Shown here one piece after another: positions 58,466 through 64,000 of a DNA stretch of 64,000 bases. The stretch covers positions 62,001 to 126,000 of the forward strand of contig JYJJ01000067.1 of assembly GCA_003263775.1 (NCBI GenBank), read 5' to 3'. Position 1 is the first letter of the stretch. Every line of letters starts with the position of its first letter. The notes beneath the pieces were generated by a model, which saw nothing but the letters and a program-made list of their open reading frames with translations, did no database searches and had not been told where the DNA came from. A program made the position numbers and the translations under genes. The DNA is from Vibrio maritimus. GTDB lineage: Bacteria; Pseudomonadota; Gammaproteobacteria; Enterobacterales; Vibrionaceae.

Positions 58466-58598
58466 TGTGTTTCCCCTTTCTGTTACCCAATTATTATTTT
58501 TAAAAGGTAACGTTAGTTCCATTCTCGTAGTTAAAGACTCCAAGCCTTGTCCATCAAGGGCTTCAGAGTTACATAGCTAAAGTTAGTGCCACAAAAAA

Positions 58599-58629
58599 AC
58601 GCTGACAAGCTTTTTTTACTTATCAGCGT
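58599..58629 (-). terminator. Terminator after lon
   Basis: On the minus strand CGCTGATAAG pairs with CTTGTCAGCG around a ten-base A-rich loop, then a run of T. Confidence 0.85.
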
Positions 58630-58659
58630 ATTTCTTTTAGCTAAATTTGGGGCACATCA

Positions 58660-61011
58660 CTATTTTACAGGCTCAAACGCCGCTCCAAGCGGTGCTCGCT
58701 CTAGTGCTACCTCAAGAACTTCGTCGATCCATTGAACAGGAATCACCTTCAAATCAGCAATCACGTTATCAGGAATCTCTTCTAGATCACGTTCATTGTC
58801 TTTTGGAATCAACACAGTTTTGATACCACCGCGGTGTGCTGCAAGCAACTTCTCTTTCAAGCCACCAATTGGTAGTACTTCACCACGTAGGGTAATTTCA
58901 CCTGTCATCGCGACTTCTGCTTTCACCGGGTTACCCGTTAAGCTAGAAACCAACGCAGTACACATAGCGATACCCGCACTTGGACCATCTTTAGGTGTTG
59001 CACCTTCTGGTACGTGTACGTGGATATCACGCTTCTCGTAGAAGTCAGTGTTGATACCAAGCTTTTCAGCGCGAGAACGAACCACCGTCATCGCCGCCTG
59101 AATAGACTCTTGCATCACATCGCCAAGCGAGCCAGTTTGCGTTAGCTTGCCTTTACCTACCATCGCTTCAGTTTCGATAGTCAGTAAGTCACCACCCACT
59201 TCTGTCCACGCTAGCCCCGTCACCTGACCGATACGGTTGCTGTCATCAGCTTTACCGTAATCGAAGCGCTGCACGCCAAGATATTCTTTCAGATTCTCTT
59301 GGTTGACCGTCACTTTCTTCAGTTCTGGATCAAGCAGGATGTTCTTCACCGCTTTACGACAGATCTTCGAGATTTCACGCTCTAGGCTACGTACACCTGC
59401 TTCGCGAGTGTAGTAACGGATGATGCCGATGATCGCTGAGTCTTCAATTTCAATCTCGTGCGGTTTCAGACCATTGCGTTGCACCTGCTTAGAAACAAGG
59501 TGACGCGTTGCGATATTGAGTTTCTCGTCTTCGGTATAACCAGACAGACGAATCACTTCCATACGATCTAGAAGCGGGCCTGGGATATTCATCGAGTTCG
59601 ACGTCGCCACAAACATTACATCAGACAGATCGTAATCCACCTCTAGGTAGTGATCGTTAAAGGCATTGTTTTGCTCTGGGTCTAGAACCTCTAGCAGTGC
59701 CGATGACGGGTCACCACGCATATCTGATGACATCTTATCGATTTCATCCAGTAAGAAGAGCGGGTTCTTAACACCCACTTTCGACATCTTCTGAATCAGC
59801 TTGCCTGGCATAGAGCCGATGTAGGTACGACGGTGACCGCGGATTTCCGCTTCATCACGAACGCCACCAAGTGCCATGCGCACGTACTTACGACCTGTTG
59901 CCGCGGCAATAGAGCGACCTAGCGAGGTTTTACCTACGCCCGGAGGACCGACAAGACAAAGGATTGGGCCTTTAAGCTTGTTGATACGGTTTTGTACCGC
60001 CAAGTACTCTAGAATGCGTTCTTTCACGCGCTCTAGACCATAGTGGTCTTCATTCAGTACTTCTTCTGCTTTCGCGAGGTTTTTCTTAACCTTAGAGCGT
60101 TTTGCCCATGGCACACCGACCATCCAATCGATGTAGCTGCGCACTACCGTTGCTTCTGCTGACATAGGAGACATCATCTTAAGCTTTTGCAGCTCTTGTT
60201 CTGTCTTCTCTTTCGCTTCCGCTGGCATTTTTGACTCTTCGATTTTCGCTTTTAGCGTCTCGAACTCGTCAGGCGCATCATCAAGGTCACCCAGTTCTTT
60301 CTGGATAGCCTTCATTTGCTCATTCAAGTAGTACTCGCGCTGAGATTTTTCCATCTGCTTCTTAACGCGGCCACGGATTCGCTTCTCAACTTGTAATAAG
60401 TCGATTTCCGATTCCATTTGGCCCATCAAGAACTCTAGACGCTCAGTCACATCAAGTAGCTCTAGAACTTGCTGTTTATCTGCAAGTTTCAATGGCATAT
60501 GTGCAGCGATGGTGTCGGCAAGACGCGCCGCTTCATCAATTCCGCCCAGAGAGGTGAGTACTTCTGGTGGAATTTTTTTATTCAGCTTGATAAAGCCTTC
60601 GAATTGGTCAATGGCACTACGCACAATAACTTCTTCTTCACGCTCTTCAAGTTCTGGAGTAATTAGGAATTCTGCATCCGCTACGAAAAAGTCTTCGTCA
60701 CGGTAACTGCTGATTTTTGCTCGTTGCTGACCTTCGACGAGTACCTTCACTGTACCATCAGGAAGTTTGAGTAGCTGTAGAATGGTCGCAACCGTACCTG
60801 TGGTGTACAGGTCGTCGATTTTGGGCTCTTCAGTATCTGCTTCTTTTTGAGCCACTAGGAGTACTTGCTTGTCATTGTCCATCGCAGCTTCTAGACAGCT
60901 GATCGACTTTTCGCGGCCAACAAACAAAGGAATCACCATGTGTGGGTAAACCACAACGTCGCGCAGAGGCAATACCGGGATTTCTATACGCTCGGAACGT
61001 TCCAAGTTCAT
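58660..61011 (-). CDS. lon: ATP-dependent protease Lon
   Basis: AAA+ serine protease of 783 residues. The N-terminal substrate domain (about 1-300) precedes Walker A GPPGVGKTS (about 355) and Walker B. The catalytic dyad is S678 (GPSAGIAM) and the Lys of GGLKEKLLAA. It is preceded by a sigma-32 promoter. In vibrios Lon controls regulators and clears damaged proteins. No interruption is seen. Confidence 0.97.
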   Translation of the reverse strand: MNLERSERIEIPVLPLRDVVVYPHMVIPLFVGREKSISCLEAAMDNDKQVLLVAQKEADTEEPKIDDLYTTGTVATILQLLKLPDGTVKVLVEGQQRAKISSYRDEDFFVADAEFLITPELEEREEEVIVRSAIDQFEGFIKLNKKIPPEVLTSLGGIDEAARLADTIAAHMPLKLADKQQVLELLDVTERLEFLMGQMESEIDLLQVEKRIRGRVKKQMEKSQREYYLNEQMKAIQKELGDLDDAPDEFETLKAKIEESKMPAEAKEKTEQELQKLKMMSPMSAEATVVRSYIDWMVGVPWAKRSKVKKNLAKAEEVLNEDHYGLERVKERILEYLAVQNRINKLKGPILCLVGPPGVGKTSLGRSIAAATGRKYVRMALGGVRDEAEIRGHRRTYIGSMPGKLIQKMSKVGVKNPLFLLDEIDKMSSDMRGDPSSALLEVLDPEQNNAFNDHYLEVDYDLSDVMFVATSNSMNIPGPLLDRMEVIRLSGYTEDEKLNIATRHLVSKQVQRNGLKPHEIEIEDSAIIGIIRYYTREAGVRSLEREISKICRKAVKNILLDPELKKVTVNQENLKEYLGVQRFDYGKADDSNRIGQVTGLAWTEVGGDLLTIETEAMVGKGKLTQTGSLGDVMQESIQAAMTVVRSRAEKLGINTDFYEKRDIHVHVPEGATPKDGPSAGIAMCTALVSSLTGNPVKAEVAMTGEITLRGEVLPIGGLKEKLLAAHRGGIKTVLIPKDNERDLEEIPDNVIADLKVIPVQWIDEVLEVALERAPLGAAFEPVK

Positions 61012-61045
61012 ATTATTCTCTCTTCCGCTTAGTATTATTTTCAGT

Positions 61046-61072
61046 ATATGGGGGCGTATTCGTTGGATTCAA
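61046..61072 (-). promoter_or_regulatory. Heat-shock (sigma-32) promoter of lon
   Basis: On the minus strand TTGAAT (61067-61072), 13 bases and CCCCATAT (61046-61053) match the sigma-32 consensus CTTGAAA and CCCCATNT well. It ends about 35 bases before the lon start. The match is seen; use in vivo is inferred from E. coli lon. Confidence 0.75.
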
Positions 61073-61081
61073 TAAAGAAAT

Positions 61082-61112
61082 AAAAAAAGGAGGTAATCAA
61101 TACCTCCTTTTT
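61082..61112. terminator. Bidirectional-looking terminator after clpX
   Basis: AAAAAAAGGAGGTA and TACCTCCTTTTT around ATCA. Confidence 0.85.
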
Positions 61113-61128
61113 GAGTGAACTTGGCAAA

Positions 61129-62409
61129 TTACTCTGCGCTTGCCACTTGATTGTCGTTGTTGGTGTAGATAAGTAGCGGTTCTGACTCACCATTTATCAC
61201 GCTTTCATCGATAACCACTTTGCTTACATCGGTTGCCGATGGAAGCTCATACATGGTCTCGAGAAGCACACCTTCAAGGATTGAACGTAGACCACGAGCA
61301 CCTGTTTTACGCTCCATTGCTTTAGCAGCAATCGCACGCAGTGCATCTTCGCGGAACTCGAGCTCAACACCTTCAAGCTCGAACAATGCGCCATACTGTT
61401 TAGTCAGGGCGTTCTTCGGCTCGTTTAGGATTTGGATAAGCGCATCTTCATCAAGTTCAGTCAGGGTCGTTGTGACCGGTAGACGTCCAATGAACTCAGG
61501 GATAAGGCCGTATTTAACCAAATCTTCTGGTTCTACTTGAGTAAATAGCTCACCAACGGTTTTAGTCTCGTCTTTAGAGCGAACTTCCGCGCCAAAACCA
61601 ATGCCTGTACCTGTCGCTACACGTTGGTCAATCACTTTATCTAGGCCGGCAAATGCACCGCCACAGATAAATAGGATTTTAGACGTGTCCACTTGCAAGA
61701 ACTCTTGCTGTGGATGCTTACGACCACCTTGAGGCGGAACAGAAGCGATAGTACCTTCAACCAGTTTAAGTAGTGCTTGTTGAACACCTTCACCAGACAC
61801 ATCACGTGTAATAGAAGGGTTTTCAGCCTTGCGTGAGATCTTATCGATTTCATCGATATAGACAATGCCACGCTCTGCTTTTGCTACGTCGTAGTCGCAC
61901 TTTTGCAGTAGTTTCTGAATGATGTTTTCTACGTCTTCACCAACATAACCCGCTTCGGTTAGTGTTGTTGCGTCGGCCATAGTGAATGGAACATCAAGGA
62001 AACGAGCAAGCGTCTCAGCTAGTAGCGTTTTACCACTACCTGTTGGACCGATAAGAAGGATGTTACTCTTACCGAGTTCAACACCGTCTGCCGTCGTATC
62101 ACCATTGCGTAAACGCTTGTAGTGGTTATATACGGCAACCGAGAGAACTTTCTTCGCATAGTCTTGGCCGATTACGTAATCGTCTAGGTGCGCGCGAATG
62201 TCTCTTGGCGTTGGTAACGCTTCAGATTCCTTCTTCGGCAGCACATCTTTGATCTCTTCGCGGATAATGTCGTTGCATAAATCAACGCATTCGTCGCAAA
62301 TGTAAACAGACGGACCTGCGATTAGCTTGCGAACTTCGTGCTGACTTTTGCCACAGAAAGAGCAGTACAATAGCTTACCACTACCGCCCTCTTTGCTTTT
62401 ATCTGTCAT
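61129..62409 (-). CDS. clpX: ATP-dependent protease ATPase subunit ClpX
   Basis: Unfoldase of the ClpXP protease. It has 426 residues. The zinc domain ligands are CSFCGKSQHEVRKL and CDECVDLC. Walker A is GPTGSGKTL (about 117); the ClpP-docking loop IGFGAEV is present. clpP lies upstream on the same strand with a 123-base gap, and lon follows. Confidence 0.97.
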   Translation of the reverse strand: MTDKSKEGGSGKLLYCSFCGKSQHEVRKLIAGPSVYICDECVDLCNDIIREEIKDVLPKKESEALPTPRDIRAHLDDYVIGQDYAKKVLSVAVYNHYKRLRNGDTTADGVELGKSNILLIGPTGSGKTLLAETLARFLDVPFTMADATTLTEAGYVGEDVENIIQKLLQKCDYDVAKAERGIVYIDEIDKISRKAENPSITRDVSGEGVQQALLKLVEGTIASVPPQGGRKHPQQEFLQVDTSKILFICGGAFAGLDKVIDQRVATGTGIGFGAEVRSKDETKTVGELFTQVEPEDLVKYGLIPEFIGRLPVTTTLTELDEDALIQILNEPKNALTKQYGALFELEGVELEFREDALRAIAAKAMERKTGARGLRSILEGVLLETMYELPSATDVSKVVIDESVINGESEPLLIYTNNDNQVASAE

Positions 62410-62532
62410 TCGCTAACCTCTTAGCCTTTACTTTCTATGTTTTGAGTGTATATCAATTTAGACTATATTGCGCCCGAGAATTCATTTTTCAAGGGCTGCA
62501 ATCCAGTCTTATTTCACTCAAACGATGACGGG

Positions 62533-63156
62533 TTAACCGCGATGGGTTAAAACTTCGTCGATAATACCGTATTCAGCCGCTTGAGCCGCTGACATGAAGT
62601 TGTCACGGTCAGTATCTTTTTCAACAACTTCGAGTGGTTGGCCTGAGTGCTCAGCAAGAAGCTTGTTTAGCTTCTCTTTGATTGTCAGGATCTCTTGTGC
62701 GTGGATTTGAATGTCTGATGCCTGACCTTGGAAACCACCAAGTGGTTGGTGAATCATCACGCGAGAGTTTGGTAGCGCAAAACGTTTACCCGGAGCACCA
62801 CCAGCAAGCAGGAAAGCACCCATTGAGCATGCTTGACCAGTACACAGTGTGCTGACGTTAGGCTTGATGAACTGCATGGTGTCGTAGATAGACATACCTG
62901 CCGTTACACTGCCGCCTGGTGAGTTGATGTAAAGGAAAATATCTTTGTCAGGATTTTCTGATTCTAGGAAAAGCATCTGGGCGACGATAAGATTCGCCAT
63001 GTTGTCTTCCACTTGACCAGTCAAGAAAATGATTCGTTCTTTTAGTAGTCGCGAATAAATATCGTAAGAGCGTTCACCACGGGAAGTTTGTTCAACCACC
63101 ATAGGTACTAGCGCGTTCATAATTGGCGACATTGCATTTTTTTCTTGGTAGCTCAT
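62533..63156 (-). CDS. clpP: ATP-dependent Clp protease proteolytic subunit
   Basis: Serine protease chamber subunit. It has 207 residues. The nucleophile is S111 in GQACSMGAF; the His is in MIHQPLGGFQG. The N-terminal propeptide is short. It forms an operon-like unit with clpX and tig. Confidence 0.97.
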   Translation of the reverse strand: MSYQEKNAMSPIMNALVPMVVEQTSRGERSYDIYSRLLKERIIFLTGQVEDNMANLIVAQMLFLESENPDKDIFLYINSPGGSVTAGMSIYDTMQFIKPNVSTLCTGQACSMGAFLLAGGAPGKRFALPNSRVMIHQPLGGFQGQASDIQIHAQEILTIKEKLNKLLAEHSGQPLEVVEKDTDRDNFMSAAQAAEYGIIDEVLTHRG

Positions 63157-63177
63157 ATTCTTATGTCCCTAAAATAA

Positions 63178-63210
63178 ATGGCCCGGATGATAAACATCAT
63201 ACGGACCATT
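63178..63210 (-). other. Hairpin between tig and clpP
   Basis: ATGGCCCGGATGAT and ATCATACGGACCAT pair with two internal mismatches around AAAC. It could attenuate or stabilise the tig-clpP transcript. Confidence 0.55.
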
Positions 63211-63261
63211 GTTAGCAGAGAAGTCGACTCTAAGTCAACCTTCTATACAAGATATTGCTTA

Positions 63262-64000
63262 TTAAGCTGCAGGCTGTTGGTTCATTAGCTCGTTGAAGCT
63301 AACTTCTTTGTCAGAAACCTGTGCTTTAGCTAGGATCGCGTCGATCGCTTGCTCTTCTAGTGCAACGTTGCGCATGTTGTTCATCATTTGCTCGTTTTGC
63401 TCGTAGTAAGCGATAACTTCTGATGGATCTTCGTATGCAGTTGCCATTTCAGAGATAAGCTCTTTCACTTTCTCATCGCTAGCTTCTAGCTCTTCAGACT
63501 TGATCACTTCACCTAGAAGAAGACCTACAACTACGCGACGCTTAGCTTGCTCTTCAAATAGCTCACGTGGAAGCTGTGCAGCAGCTTCTGGGTTGCCGCC
63601 GAAGCGTTGTGCAGCTTGCTGACGTAGAGCACCGATTTCTTGATCGATTAGCGCAGCAGGAACGTCGATGTCGTTCTCTTTAACTAGACCGTCAAGAGCT
63701 TGCTCTTTGATGCGGTTCTTGATTGCTTGCTTAAGCTCACGCTCCATGTTCTTACGAACTTCAGCTTTAAGAGCGTCAACGCCGCCTTCAGCTACACCGA
63801 ACTTAGCAACGAACTCGTCGTTGATTTCTGGTAGTTCTTGAGCTTCAACTTTGTTCACTTTGATTAGGAACTTAGCTGCTTTACCTTTTAGGTTCTCAGC
63901 GTGGTAATCTTCTGGGAAGTTTACGTCGATTTCAAATTCCATACCCGCAGTCTTACCTTGGATACCGTCTTCGAAGCCAGGGATCATGCGACCAGCGCCC
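63262..64000 (-). CDS. tig: Trigger factor, 3' part
   Basis: C-terminal ~245 residues of the ribosome-associated chaperone; the gene begins beyond the window. The visible part starts within the PPIase domain (GRMIPGFEDGIQGKTAG) and continues into the helical C-domain (LNELMNQQPAA end). No interruption is seen. Confidence 0.95.
   Translation of the reverse strand, partial: GAGRMIPGFEDGIQGKTAGMEFEIDVNFPEDYHAENLKGKAAKFLIKVNKVEAQELPEINDEFVAKFGVAEGGVDALKAEVRKNMERELKQAIKNRIKEQALDGLVKENDIDVPAALIDQEIGALRQQAAQRFGGNPEAAAQLPRELFEEQAKRRVVVGLLLGEVIKSEELEASDEKVKELISEMATAYEDPSEVIAYYEQNEQMMNNMRNVALEEQAIDAILAKAQVSDKEVSFNELMNQQPAA

Noticed and set aside
58466..58543. N-terminal extension of HU-beta
   Set aside because: HU-beta is 90 residues and begins MNKTQLVEK; the extra residues lie before a good ribosome site.

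Overview
The window is a stretch of a Vibrionaceae chromosome, most likely the genus Vibrio. The signs are a FadR of about 279 codons (the long Vibrio form), a rhombosortase gene, a comEA-ppiD-hupB-lon-clpX-clpP-tig block, a fadR/nhaB/dsbB block, an ackA-pta pair beside yfbV, and a menFDHBCE cluster beside alaA-yfbR-dGTPase. I see no phage, transposase, CRISPR array, rRNA or tRNA. This is core chromosome with a few accessory metabolic loci.

Layout. 1-3.6 kb: end of a hexuronate locus (TRAP permease, uxuB, uxaC). 3.6-5 kb: YgjV-like membrane protein and a glutathione S-transferase with an OhrR-like operator. 5-11.3 kb: arginine deiminase locus (YfcC-type antiporter, arcA, arcC, argF, a local argR). 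11.4-20.8 kb: cobO, a small orphan gene, asmA-like, udk, mrp, metG and a tandem pair of unrecognised paralogues. 20.8-28.3 kb: fadR / nhaB-dsbB, a SEC-C protein, dusC, malZ. 28.4-31.2 kb: a three-gene ABC importer with a TyrR-like box. 31.6-39.4 kb: sugar dehydrogenase, yfbV, ackA, pta, an Omp85-type barrel and a Tim44-like protein. 39.7-43.5 kb: a TetR regulator, an MFS-acyltransferase fusion and a YeiH-type protein. 43.6-51 kb: menaquinone synthesis on the minus strand (menF-menD-menH-menB-menC-menE). 51.2-55.7 kb: alaA, yfbR, dGTPase-like, tapT and rhombosortase. 55.7-64 kb: comEA, ppiD, hupB, lon, clpX, clpP and the 3' part of tig.

How it fits together. The arc cluster turns arginine into ornithine, carbamoyl phosphate and then ATP, a typical low-oxygen energy route. 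A 24-bp FNR-like dyad and an ArgR gene flank it. ackA-pta and the menaquinone genes serve the same fermentative or anaerobic lifestyle. The last 8 kb is a protein-quality-control block with a heat-shock promoter on lon.

Caveat. Sixteen otherwise normal housekeeping genes carry 20 single-base indels (19 missing bases, 1 extra base, many in short homopolymers). Every one is fixed by restoring or removing one base. I read these as sequencing or assembly errors, so each such gene is reported over its full span as a CDS with the break noted, not as separate genes.
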